Shown here: positions 29,300-41,359 of the stretch, in pieces
How positions within the stretch are numbered: the first letter of the stretch is position 1
How the letters are laid out: every line of letters begins with the position of its first letter
DNA from: Hydractinia symbiolongicarpus
Taxonomy: Eukaryota > Cnidaria > Hydrozoa > Anthoathecata > Hydractiniidae
Length of the DNA: 64,000 nucleotides
Direction: 5' to 3'
NCBI RefSeq assembly: GCF_029227915.1
Contig: NC_079886.1
Span: 10,499,501 to 10,563,500 of the forward strand
The notes under the pieces: generated by a model
What the model saw: the letters and a program-made list of their open reading frames with translations, nothing else
What the model was told of the DNA's origin: nothing
Database searches by the model: none
Program-made: the position numbers and the translations under genes

Positions 29300-32200
29300 T
29301 TAAATGTAGCAATATCGCACCCACGCGACGTACTCTAAAGGCTTTGTATGTATACTATCCTCGAGCACTACCCTCTTATCGTAAAACGCCGATAGCCCCA
29401 GCTTGTTTTGCTAGTATGTCACAATCCCCTGGTTATATAACCGAAAGCCTACATTTTTAGCAGTGTCCAGCTCTCCCCTAAGTACTCCCATATACTTACA
29501 CCATGTCAATTCATTTTGCCTTTTCGACATGCCTTTACACGAGAACTTAGTGCCATCTTTACCTTCGACGAAATAACACTTGGCTGTTAAGGCAATTATT
29601 CTCGAACCGATGAATTCTTCTTTAAATAACCTTCCGGTTCTACTTGAATATTTATCAGTGACTAGCCAATGAGCAACATCCTCATCGTACTGCTCGAGTA
29701 GTTCAGAGCGAACAACATCAAGTAGGTTATTTCCAGATATTGCAAAATACGCACTATCGGTGTCCATGTAAATATATTCAAAATTTTGTCAATCTACGTA
29801 CTTGTCGAGAAAATCATAATAAAATTTAAGCATCCGCATTTTTGCCAATTGATACACAAGGATTCCACATTGATATGCCCTATTTATCTAAACCCCCTGT
29901 TTACTCCTCCTTAATTCATACGCATGTCCGATTTCTTCCAAATCCTCCAAGTAAGGGCTCCTCATTGCAGCATCTATTGCCTTCTCATCCTCCGTAAATG
30001 TGGTATTAGCATGCCTCTTCCTATCCTCGATCATTTTTCCGTAGAAGCTGTTACCTTTCAATTTTGCAGTATCACCAGCGATGCGCTTATCAGGGTCTTT
30101 ATCTGCTTGGCGCCGCGCATCCGCGATTTCCTCCGGGAACCATGCGAATGGTTTACTCCTTGAGTACTTGAGTATTTGATAACAAGCCGTAATTTTTAAT
30201 CCATGCTCAAGGTATCCTATAAGCAGGTCAGTACATAGTAGGATCTTCTCAGCTTTCATCACTCCCAACAGCTTTTTAGTGCCTGGAATACGTTTCCACC
30301 CTGTCTTGTTTAAATAATCGTGCATATGCTGAGGGATTTTATTGTCAAGTATTTCCCTGACTACAAATAACGGGGACATTTCACTGAATTGTTCGTACAA
30401 CTCAGTAGGGACTTTAATATCAACCTGGCAAAAACCAAATATTGATCCATCTAGAAGGCTCTGCACCAGAACATCTAATCCTCCAGCAGGGTCTGTTCTT
30501 TTTAATAGCTTTTCCTTACCACAAGGGAAATGTTGCAGTAGTGTGCTTGGGTAGAGCTTATTGGCATCATATCCCAGGATGGTCCTACAATTTTCCGGTT
30601 CGATATAAATATGCGATCTTATACCCGTCACATTACTTTCATGGTACCTACAAAATACTATCGCGGGACCACCTACCATCCCCGTTTGTAGGAGCTCATA
30701 AGCTTCGTTTTTCGTACATATTGTACAATCTTTTTGAACCTGCTTGCATGCTTTGTATAAGGCCTTGGTACAACGAGCCTCACATTTATGCTTACACGGA
30801 TCACCCGGTACGTAAAGCTGTATATCAGGGCTCACTCGCAATGATTTGTTTAGAACGTAGCGCATCGACACACCCGGGATGCTCACTGCATCTTTCAAAA
30901 TGTCAATGTCATCCTCGTAGTATGTATTGCGGGTCTTGTCGACGGCCTCGACAAATGGCATTACATCGGCCATATTGTATTCACCCAACCAACCAAGCAT
31001 CGTGACGCATTCCTTTTTAAAGAACTCATCCCTGAACGTATCGTAATCTTCAATTGATAGTGTGTTTTTACCAAAGTGTGCTATAAAAAACCTCATGATT
31101 TACTGGACTGATATGGTTCAATTTTTCATACTCCGTTGACCACTCGTATGGGAATTCTAATTTTTTTAGATTGCAATCGAGTGATTTGCACCATTTTTCA
31201 TAGCTCAAGCCTGGAGCTAGAAATTTTTTTATATCTATGAATTTGAACATCAAGTTAGTGAGAAACATGTATTCATTATCCTTCTTAGAGACCTTGATAT
31301 TAGCCTCACCCGCAAGCCGTTCGATAAAATACCGCTTTATCATGTTGATATCAATTTACCACTGTTGAAACCGATCACCGTCACTTGATTTATCCATTCG
31401 TGCCAAGCATTTTGGGTTTGTTCGGGGAGCATATCAAAATCATCTGACTTGGGGTACATCTTTTTGACTTCTTCCACAATCCTCATTTGTCTCTGTTCCA
31501 ATTGCTCAACGAATTTCCGCACCAATACCCTGGGGTTTTCATTCATGATGAATGTAGGATGTTCTTGGAGCAAAACGTGGGTGGCAACACTTACTGGGAT
31601 ATGCTTGGAGATATATGTTAAATCAGATGTTTGCTGCTGGTTCAATGGTGCCAGAAGAGCCTCGAAATCCAAAACAATGAAGTGGGGATATGGTCGAAAT
31701 TCTTTCTTGAATAACCTCCTAGCCTTTGGAGGGTTTTCACACTCCCATGCAGTGACAAGATTGTACCCTAGCTTTTGGATGTGATCCTCTTTGATTTTGG
31801 TGAAATTAAAATTATTTTTATCCACGTTGGTTCTATTAGGCTGACATGGGCATCCATGCCATTTGCAGCCGTGATATTCGTATACTGTTTTTGTCTGAGG
31901 ATCATAACCGTCGATCTTGTATACAGCCTTACTACCGTCGCATATCACACGCTCTCCTCCATGTCCGCAAAGCACATGATGTATATGCCTACCTTTTTAC
32001 TCTGACATGGCCTCAATCCATTGGCATGCTGCGTAACTGAAACCGTTATCGGGATAGAATACCCTCTCGGAGCTGCTCGGCATGCGCTCGATCCTCTCAC
32101 CTCTGCAAATGATCTTGGTCTTGTGAGGTGTCGTGTGAGGTTCTCCGATCTGGTAAATCTTTGCGTGCAAACCTCGCATTCCCAATGCTGCGTCAATACA

Positions 32201-33296
32201 TCCATCTTCTTCATATAGAAACAATGACCATGTAGCATACCAATATTGATCGTGTCCAACCCCTTTTTGTATTGATTTTGGCCATAGACGAGACGCCATG
32301 GAGCCTTGTCGTAGTTTGTCTTCGGTTCGAAGACTCTGATATCAATTTTGAATTTTTTAGCGATGCCCTCTAAGTCCACGAGCCTTGTAGCACGTACCTC
32401 TTCCCTCTTTAATTTGGGGTCCTCGTAGTACTCACGAGCTAATTTGAGGGCTGACTTTGTGAGGAACTCTGTCCCCCTTTTTACATCGGCCCTCTCCTTT
32501 ACAGCGAGGCATCACCAAAAGCACAGGTTGTCTGTTCTGACATCTTCACCATCCATGGCATATATACACCTTTTTCCGCGGAGCCAATCTGGTATTGGTC
32601 CACATCCAAGTAGTGGCTCCCTTGTAGAAATTATTTTGATCTGCACGTGTCTAAATACTACCTTGCCCTCATATGCTCTTGGTGTCTCGATAGCTCTGTC
32701 TGGTAGTAAATAGGCTTTGACCCAAAATTCTGCATCCTCCAGATCAAGGCGCTTATTTTCGCATTCATCCAGAAAGGCCTCCATGTCAGCCATGCTTGAG
32801 AGTAACCTTGAGCTCTGTGATAATTTGCAACGTCTCCACCGCCTCGGTAAATTTCGCAGCCAAAGGAGTATATTACCTTCACTCGCATGTCTACGTGTGG
32901 TGTGATTTTTCGCATGATGGCCTCCGTCAATGGTTGGTTAAGGTTATTATTAAATCGCCATGTTTTAATGCGGTTTCCTTCTTCAAACATTTCCGCGTCA
33001 TCGTTAAAAATATTCTGAATATCCTCGATTACCTCTGGGTTCGTGGCCTGCTTTGATTTTTTCCCGAACATGCGTTTGAGGTCCTCGATTCCTTGCTTTT
33101 CATCTTCAATGGTGACCCGTTGAACCTCATCATGGAGAGTTGGTGCTCCTGAAAATTGATCCCTGACCCTGTTATAATAGTAACTAACGGTATCCCGAAC
33201 GCTCCTTAGTTGCTTAGTGAGAGCTTAACGAGTTGCCGCTACTGGTACCGACGCGGTGTTATATATTTTACTGATTGCATTTTTGAACCAACTCAT
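29300..33296 (-). pseudogene. Protein-primed type B DNA polymerase, multiply broken
   Basis: Replicates the element from its termini. The probable start is MSWFKNAISK at 33296. Recognisable sites: exonuclease motif FIVLDFEALL (about 31670), second exonuclease motif VIGFNSG (about 31360), motif A GYDANKLYPS (about 30570), motif B KLKGNSFYG (about 30050), motif C MDTDSAYF (about 29760). A Cys-rich CKHKCEARC segment precedes motif A. Breaks: stops at 33225, 32512, 31997, 29888, near 29790 and 29411; frameshifts near 32793, 32130, 31355 and 31085. The catalytic third (31096-29300) stays in one frame with only nonsense changes. Confidence 0.9.
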
Positions 33297-33489
33297 TGCT
33301 ATATTATATACAGATTTTCTTTTTAACCAGAAAATTCTGTTTGGTCAAGGATTGAATATTTTTGGAATTTCCCTTACTCATATTCTGTATGATTTAGTTT
33401 ACGCCGTCATATGTTGTTTATATCATTTAATAATATTTTGTGTTGGTTATTGGCATTTATATTCTGTATTATTATGATTTCACGTATGC

Positions 33490-33626
33490 GTTGATGACGT
33501 CATATGATTTTGTTTTTTACTTGTTTTTTGGGATGAGGTGGTGGAGGAAATGGTGAAAGCGGGGTTTTTGTGATTAAAAGGTGTAGGAGGAATAAAAACT
33601 GGTTATATTTACTCCTTACTACTACT
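33490..33626 (-). repeat. Polinton right TIR
   Basis: 137 bp, inverted partner of 17992-18128, ending CCTTACTACTACT, followed by AACCC as on the left side. Confidence 0.95.
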
Positions 33627-33631
33627 AACCC

Positions 33632-33984
33632 ACTCTTTTACGGAATAAGATTGGAGCACAAATCGCCAGTTACAAGTCATCAACCGATAGCCTCTAAGTA
33701 CATGGCAGTGCCTAAAGGCTGCAAACGCTTACCCAGCACCTTTTTTCTTCAATGTCAGCATTAAAAAAAAGTTTGACATTTAGTAGTAGTAGTAGTAGAA
33801 GTAGTAGACTGCTACTACTTAAATGAGTGCCTTGATCCTGGTGGTAAATTATCCGCATTTTCTTGTTTTTGTTTGCTCAAATTTGGTTTTAATTTGGTCC
33901 TGTGTACTTCCTCAAGCAATGTTTGCATAGTTAGTGAATTATTGAATTTTGTAAGTGTTGATTATATTATTTCTTTATTTTAAA
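33632..33984. other. Flank with (AGT)n microsatellite
   Basis: No gene. A short AGT/AGA trinucleotide run with an inverted CTACTACT segment lies at about 33782-33830. Confidence 0.5.
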
Positions 33985-34571
33985 ACTAGTCGATAAATCC
34001 CGTGGAGTAATCCCCTTAGGCAGAAGGACAATGGAAAAATAGGTTGTTTTAGTTTTTTTGCTGACGTCAGCAGTGCAAATACAAAATAAATATATTTTTT
34101 TAGAAATTTGTATACCTGTTGCCTTCATCGTATAGATCTTGAAATGCTGATTAAGAAATGTATATGATCATGCATCTTTGACAAACAGTTGCAGAGATAT
34201 CAAGGTTTAAAGGTTTTTTGATGACGTCATCAAACCGTCCATTCCGAAACGGATTTGGGGACCCAGGTTTGGAAAACTTACCCAAATTGGTCCCAGGTTG
34301 TCCCTAGTTACCCACGCGGTGAAAAAAATTGACGTCACCACCTCGTTTCCAAGTTAATTGGCCTCAAAGTTTTAAGTGCATTGTAATGGCTTCACTAATC
34401 TTAATTAACTTTCCTTTGACGTCAATACTATTTTATCGGTAAAGTTTGGTAAATTACAGAACAATTTTATAGGCGATGTTTTACAGAATTTGTTAAAGAA
34501 AATTTTGAAGAATGTAATCCACTTTGCAAAAGTGACAGACAGACACACGGAACTGGCGTATTATTATATAG
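33985..34571 (+). repeat. 587-bp interspersed repeat, first tandem unit
   Basis: Starts ACTAGTCGATAAATCCCGTGG and ends in a GACAGACAGACACACGG and TATTATATAG tail, after which the same sequence starts again at 34572. It contains TGACGTCATCAAACCG and GCTGACGTCAGC palindromic blocks. No coding capacity. Confidence 0.75.
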
Positions 34572-37500
34572 ACTAGTCGATAAATCCCGTGGAGTAATCC
34601 ACTTAGGCAGAAGGACAATGGAAAAATAGGTTGTTTTAGTTTTTTTGCTGACGTCAGCAGTGCAAATACAAAATAAATATATTTTTTTAGAAATTTGTAT
34701 ACCTGTTGCCTTCATCGTATATATCTTGAAATGCTGATCAAGAAAATATATATGATCATGTATCTTTGACAAACGGCTGCAGAGATATCAAGGTTTAAAG
34801 GATTTTTGATGACGTCATCAAACCGTCCATTCCGAAACGGATTCGGGGACCCAGGTTTGGAAAACTTACCCAAATTGGTCCCAGGTTGTCCCAACCTCGT
34901 CCCCAGGGCATCTTGTATCTTTTCTGACCCCGGGACGGCGATACGAACATGGCCCTGGAGGAGGCTGGTCCGATATGAAACCTGATTGGCGCGGATATGT
35001 CAAATAATTATTGCGTCATACAAAACATTTTGGCGAGGCGGCGAGTCTGTGACCAACAGGAGGAAGCTGTTCGTTTTAAAATGGCGGAGGTGTATCAGCA
35101 GTATCAAGTTTTTTTTAAAGTGAAAAATTTAATAAAAAGCATTACCAAGCAATGAGAGTATAAAATAAGACATCATAAAGTAATGCTGCTTACATGACAA
35201 TATTTCAATAGCTGGGAATGTTTAATAAAGCTAGAAAAGTTGTTAGCTAGCACACTATACCTAACACACTATCAAGGTAAGAACAAAAGAAAGAAACTCA
35301 ATTTGTTTCCAAGTGGCCAGGTTTGATTTGCAGCTTTTTGCAAAGACTGACGTTGCTTAAAATTGCCGCCCATGTCCTTTATAGACAAAATAATTTTGCA
35401 CAAAATATCGAAAATGTTTTTTTTTTACAAAATATATATACATTACGTTTTAAATTATATCAGGTTGTTATTAGTGGGCATGTTTTATTACCTTATATGC
35501 TTTGGTTACTATAAAAGATATAAAAAGCCAGTAGGTTAACCATCGGAGCCATTTTATCATTGAATGCACATTTATCCGGCCTAATTCAAGAAAATTCAAA
35601 TTGCAAAAGCTTCAGTAAAAAAATTAAGTTATTGACTTGAAACTTGTTAAGGAGTACCTTTAAACCTATCTGATAAAATATAAAATTACACCAGGCATGA
35701 AAAATTTAAAAAGCCATTTTGAGGAAGAGAAAAAGGTAGGAAGATTTTCTTAAACTGATTCTTGCTAGGCCTTTTTTAACACGCTATGAAGAAATTTCAG
35801 AAAATCGAACTCAATCAAATTTTATTGAGCGCTCAATTAGGCATATGGTTAAATCCAGGATGTATTGAAGATGGTGGTAGATATTTAACAGCTCACCACT
35901 GTGATATATTATCTCAAGAGTTTTAATACAAATTACAAAGAAGTGAACATAAAAAATCACAAAAAAAGTCTAAACCGAGTATATAGTTTATAAAGCGTCC
36001 CATAACTTCAGTAAAAATAAAAATATTGACTTGAGATTTGGTATGATATGGTTTTAGATTGGTTTGATGAAATTGAGCCAAAAAATAGTTCTATTATCAT
36101 CATACATTCTGAGTTTCAGAATTTAGCCCTTTTCAAAGACGCCGATAAGCCGTTTTGACAGCATATCAATTTTGACCAAGATACAGATTCAGAAAATTTT
36201 AAAAGCTATTCTAACCTCAGAAATGTCAGATAAGATTCAACCTAAAATTATGCTAGTAAACAAAAAATTTAGTTGCAAGGAATGTCTCTTTGCTGACATC
36301 TTTTTGTGATAGGATGCTCTTATGAGAATACTGAATTAATCTTCACGGTTAGCTAGTTTGGCATTTTAAATATTTTCCAAGCAGAATGATAACAATAAAT
36401 AGATGTATATATCAATAAAAATCGATTTTTGAACAGCAGCAGAATTTTGATGAGCTCTAAAAAGTGCGAATTTATGAAACTAATTTTGGTCCAAAATCCC
36501 CAAAATAATTTCCTCAAAAAATTATTCCCGAAACATTTTTTTCTCAAGGTAGCAATACTTTGCTGTTCGTAAAGTCGTATATCAATTCTTTCTAAACTAT
36601 TAAGGCAGTGATACATTAAATCGAGAAAACAGATCACACGCAGACTTGTCGTTCTCGATTTTCAAACCAGCATAATGCTTTTGATAAAATTTTTGAATTA
36701 TTTATGTTTTAAACAGAAAAAAACCTTGTTTTTGTATAAATTAGATGCAAATTAAGTGTATATACAAAATAAATGTGAGCTTGCTGAGTAAAAAATAAAA
36801 AAGCTGCAAGGCGTTTTAAAACATGTCATTAAGAAAAGAAAAAGCAGAATTTATCAGTAATGGGTGGCTTTTTGGAAATGTTAAGGCCACAAATGTAAAA
36901 GAAAAAAATACTTTTAAAGTAAATACTCTTCTGAAGCCTTTTTCACCCAATATAACTCCAAGCAGTGAGTCCACCATAGTTGAATTCAGTTTCAGCTAAG
37001 TATTGTTTAAATACAGCAAAATCTTTGTCATCATATAAAAGCAGTAATGCAGACACAGATATGAACTCACGGTAAATGAGAATTCTAAAGTTCAGCCAAA
37101 ATGAATAAAAAATGTAAATGTTAATATGAGGTTAAATTTCTGCCTAGCTACTTTCAGTCGGGCACCTAGAATGATACGAACATTTGAAAATTATGTAGCC
37201 ATATCTGCACCTTAGAGAACCAACGAAGTGCTATGTTCAGATGGGCAAATCATTTACTAATTTCCAAGTTTCCCCTAGCTACAAGTTTTGCAACCCAGTG
37301 CTTGCTAGTCAACCAATTCAGTGAAATACACATAACTAAATTGCTTGAATTTCTTCAAGTAAACAGCAGCCTAAATAACATTATTGTATATTTATACATT
37401 TACACAAAACAATCAAGGGCAATATGCGAGAAGTTTGTGTGTTGCGATGAGAGGAATCAAAACAAACTCGCCGCACGCATCTGTGACGTAAAAGGCCGAT

Positions 37501-37925
37501 CTCGCTTAGCTCTGCAAGGTTATATTAAAACTTTGGTACATTGAGACAAATCTCATTAAATATTACACACAGAAATACTGTGTATTGGAGGGTCACGTGA
37601 CGAGGCCTCCTCCAGGGCCATGTTCGTATCGCCGTCCCGGGGTCAGAAAAGATACAAGATGCCCTGGGGACGAGGTTGAGGTTGTCCCTAGTTACCCACG
37701 CGGTAAAAAAACATTGACGTCACCACCTCGTTTCCAAGTTATTTGGCCTCAAAGTTTTAAGTGCATTGTAATGGCTTCACTAATCTTAATTAACTTTCCT
37801 TTGACGTCAATACTATTTTATCGGTAAAGTTTGGTAAATTACAGAACAATTTATAGGCGATGTTTTATAGAATTTGTTAAAGAAAAATTTAAAGAATGTA
37901 ATCCACTTTGCAAAAGTAACAGACA
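34572..37925 (+). repeat. Second tandem repeat unit, split by insertion
   Basis: The first part is 34572-34891 and the remainder runs from 37679 to about 37925, both matching the unit at 33985-34571. The gap is the TIR element at 34892-37678. The end of the unit is eroded. Confidence 0.75.
34892..37678. mobile_element. 2.8-kb non-autonomous TIR element, nested
   Basis: Perfect 74-bp terminal inverted repeats (34892-34965 and 37605-37678) starting CAACCTCGTCCCCAGGG, flanked by AGGTTGTCC on both sides (9 bp; 8-10 bp possible because the end sequence resembles the target). The interior is AT-rich with no recognisable transposase. The duplication length fits P- or hAT-like elements. It is younger than the repeat it interrupts. 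Confidence 0.85.
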
Positions 37926-38183
37926 ATTTAAAAGTATTGCGTCTATCTCAAGGGACGAAAAGAATGTAATTAGTCAGGAACACAATTACAGTTAATATAT
38001 GTGTTAAAAAAGTTTTGTGAGATATATTGTTATGATGTAACATTGACGGACAGTCTTAAACTTTTTAACAGGCGATTATAGAAGCTTCTTATTTAATCAA
38101 ACCAGACGACAGCAAAAAATTATATTTGCATTAGCGAATAAGAAACAAGTAATTGTTACAAAATTTCAATCCTTATACATAAA

Positions 38184-39660
38184 ATGTGTGACAAAAAGCA
38201 TTCACTATTCTATTTTGATGTCAATGGACGTGGAGAGTCAATAATTATGACTTTCAAACATGCTGGAGTGGAATTTGAAGATCATAGAATATCCTTTGCA
38301 GAGTTTCCAGAAGTAAAATATAACAGTACGTCATGCGGCTTTTTCTTAGCTAGTGGTGTTGACTTGTGTTTAGGCATTTTATGGAGTTGTAGGCCATCTT
38401 CGTACCTTTTTTACAAGTGTATGTATGTTCAGAGGTAGAGCGTTCGCTTCCAGTGTGGGAGGTCTTGAGTTCAAGCCCAAGTCAAGTCATGCCAATGATT
38501 ACCAAAGTGTGAATCAATCTTTTCTGCTTAGTGTTCTGCATAAGAATAAGGTTGATATCTTAGGTGGTTTTCTAGTTGAGCGAATGCTGTGCTTGCACGA
38601 CTTTCGTAGCTCACAAATGGGAGCTATAAATGCGTTAGGATCCCCTTTGCTGGACCCTAGTTGATAGTAGTACCAATAGGAACTAAAGAGGCTATCCTAG
38701 GTAAACAATTTCAAATAAATAAATAAAATAAATATTCAGACCATGAAGTTATAATTGATTAATCGCACTCGTCCCCGGTGCTTTTTTATTTGCGCAGGGA
38801 TCGATGCTTATATCAACGATCGATGTTTAGAGAAGCGCCGCGGCTGCGAATATCAAATCTCGCACGAGTTGTGAATAATTTTCAATATTTTAGCTGCAGC
38901 GACGCCAACAGGACATCTACCAGTGTTGACCACACCCCGTGGTGACAAATTGGTGCAATCGGCATCCATAGTTAGATACTTGGGTAACCTTTTTAATCTT
39001 TATGGTGACAACCTCGTACAGCGTGCGCATGTAGATGCTATATTGGATACAAACAAGGAGCTGTATGATGGGCTAATAGATGCTCAATTTTACACACCAG
39101 TGGATGACCAAGTATGTAATTTTAGTTTCTTTCTTTGGACTTGCAATTTTTTGAAATCTTATTTATTCAAAGTCTTTTTTCACACCTTGGACTAAAATCT
39201 GATAATTCTAAGATCTTTTTCTAGACCTAAGTTTCATTTATTCTTCCATTATTTTGAGATGCAAGAAATATTTTGTTTTAGAAAAAAGAAAAGTTAAAAA
39301 TCTTAGAAACGAAAATCAAAGAAGCGTTTAAGTATTATGAATATTTACTAAAACAAAACGATGGAAATCCAGTTTTTGTTGGATCTCATGTGAGTGTTAC
39401 TATTGATGTCTTGTTTACCTCAAGTTGTTAAATTATCGAGGTTTAAAACTCTAACTGGTCAAAATGTGGTTATAAAATATGACTTTTTTCTTTAGATTAC
39501 CATAGCAGACATACATTTTATTGACTTGATGGACATTATAAATCTTGTGTTTAAAAAAAACACCTTCATCGAAGATTATAATCTCTTAAATATTCTGGAC
39601 AAAGAAACAAGGAAGTCGAAACACTTGAGTGAATATTTAGCTGAGCGAAACAAAAAATAA
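38184..39660 (+). CDS. Glutathione S-transferase, sigma type
   Basis: Conjugates glutathione to electrophiles; cytosolic. Four exons: 38184-38325, 38900-39111 (or from 38894, adding two residues), 39282-39389, 39496-39660; 208-210 residues, the normal GST length. Tyr10 in LFYFDVNGRGE is the expected catalytic Tyr. The glutathione-site blocks GHLPVL (cis-Pro) and QSASIVRYLGN are present in exon 2. The all-helical C-terminal domain contains the ITIADIHFIDLM motif. Phases agree at every junction (GTACGT, GTATGT and GTGAGT donors). Intron 1 carries a SINE. Convergent with the FYCO1-like gene. Prostaglandin synthase activity, known in some sigma GSTs, cannot be judged from sequence. Confidence 0.9.
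38418..38736 (+). repeat. tRNA-derived SINE copy (GST intron 1)
   Basis: AGAGGTAGAGCGTTCGC (A box) and GAGTTCAAGCCC (B box) about 35 bp apart, a body of about 220 bp homologous to the minus-strand copy at 7846-8105, and a tail of AAATAAATAAATAAAATAAATA. Confidence 0.65.
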
Positions 39661-41359
39661 ACAATGAGAAAGAAGAGTATTCGTTATCATATTTCACAAA
39701 ACCGTCAGTGCAATCCAATTACTTCGATTTTGCCATATATCTTGCATCATTAAGAAACAGCCAGGCTCGGCCCTAAATTAGCGTTGCTTTTAAAACGTGT
39801 AGTGTGTTTGTAATTCATAAGAATAATTAATAAGAATAACCTATCCTCGTCTCCAGTGTACGCGGACAAATTGTATCTATCGCTAGAAGAAAATTTATTT
39901 CAAGTGCCTTCTAATAAACAAGAATTTTTTAATAATGGCCAAAAGTGACGCAATTTTCTTTGGGTGACGAAAAATCTAAAATTTTCCTTTTTACAGTAAA
40001 AAGATTCATATTACGACAATATTTTTTTTTATTCCAAAATAAAAAAATACATTTTACAAATTCAAAATTTACATTTCTACAACAATATTACTGATATGTA
40101 TAATAATAATTATGTGAATATAAAAAAACAACGACAAACATTGAGAAGATATAACAGCTGAGACAGTATCATACACCATATATATTTTTGTGGAATTTCT
40201 GTGGAATTTAAGAAGTAGGCTGTGAACAATGATGTATTGGAAATGCATCGTGAATCTACAACACTGTACCTAGTACTTGTGGAAAAGGCATGGCCGCATT
40301 TTCCACGATGTCCGTATTGTGGGGAACAATCTGCGTCACAGGCCAAAAAAGGCGCGAGAAAAAATTACTACTGATTAAGATTAAGTCCGCTATAAACATT
40401 GACACGTTCTGAGCTATCGGAGTTTTCAATCTCTTGCAGCTACAATCAAAATTCAACCCTCTTTTTAATCTATTGTTCGTAGTTGGTAAGGTAGCTTTAT
40501 CTAAACTTCTGCTAAAAGGTAGCTGATGGAAACGCTCCAAAATCAACCCTACTTTTGTTAATTCTACCTCTTTATAAGAAGCAGTAAATTTGAGCCTCAT
40601 TTTTGGGCTCGCAAGTTGTTATTTACCACTGCTTATTTACCACTGCGTGTTTCCAATTTTAGACAAGCTCGTTTATGTTTCTTAAAAGAGGGTATGCTTA
40701 TACAAACAGTTTCTTCTATCAGTCAATTCAACACACTATTATTTCCCGACAAAAAAAGTAATTTTCATTTATTTAAAAAATATACCTAAAACGTATTCAA
40801 ATATGACATTAAATAATTTATCATTCAGCTTGTTCACCCTATCCTTGCTATATTTTGTTCCTCATGTAAAACTTTTAATGTTTTAACAAATTGCCGAATT
40901 CCTAGATCGAGTGGACAGTCTACAAAAGGTCCCTAAGAAATCAAAAACCAGAATTATTACGTCATCAATTACATGAAGACACACTATCTTGCTTGCTTCT
41001 ATACATTCCAACCACACACGTGACATGTTTGGTGGTCAACCTAAACAGAAATAAGCAAACAGATTATATCTTCTTTGCTTGTCGTGTCTTAGGTAGTCTC
41101 TACATGGAGCCGAAATGAGGTTTCTAATCGCAATAAAATTTCCTCGCGTTTGTATGAATTTTTTCCATGCAGGGGTTGTTCAAACTACACATGTGCCATA
41201 AATTTGTATACGCCCTTTGAGACCGTATTCATCAAAATTTAAATGCAAAAACGATACTAAAAACTTTTTTTTAGAAAAATATACAAAAAATTTACCAATC
41301 TCAGAAAATCCCCATTCATAGAAACTGCAAACAACACCTTTAAATATGGTTACACGTAC
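39661..41359. other. Intergenic / 3' region of FYCO1-like gene
   Basis: Should hold the last GOLD exon and 3'UTR of the minus-strand gene. Candidate acceptors near 41260, 40920 and 40785 each give only a few residues before a stop, so the last exon is not fixed. A minus-strand open frame at 40256-40600 has no recognised domain. Confidence 0.45.

Larger units (their letters stand above)
17992..33626. mobile_element. Polinton/Maverick (adintovirus-like) provirus, decayed
   Basis: 15.6-kb element with 137-bp TIRs starting AGTAGTAGTAAGGAG and a 5-bp AACCC duplication outside each end (17987-17991 and 33627-33631). It holds the Polinton core set: retroviral-type integrase, protein-primed type B DNA polymerase, A32-like packaging ATPase, a double-jelly-roll major capsid relic and a penton-like relic, plus accessory ORFs. 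An adenain-type protease was not recognised. Most core genes are broken by nonsense codons or frameshifts, so the copy is not expected to be autonomous. Family TSDs are usually 6 bp; only 5 bp match here. Confidence 0.95.

Noticed and set aside
30442-31005. 187-codon plus-strand ORF
   Set aside because: Antisense shadow of the polymerase, whose motifs are clear on the minus strand.
34467-34772. 101-codon ORF across the tandem repeat junction
   Set aside because: Runs through non-coding repeat sequence present in several copies that do not keep the frame.
40256-40600. 114-codon minus-strand ORF downstream of the FYCO1-like gene
   Set aside because: No domain match and no phase-compatible acceptor linking it to the GOLD exons; more likely 3'UTR.
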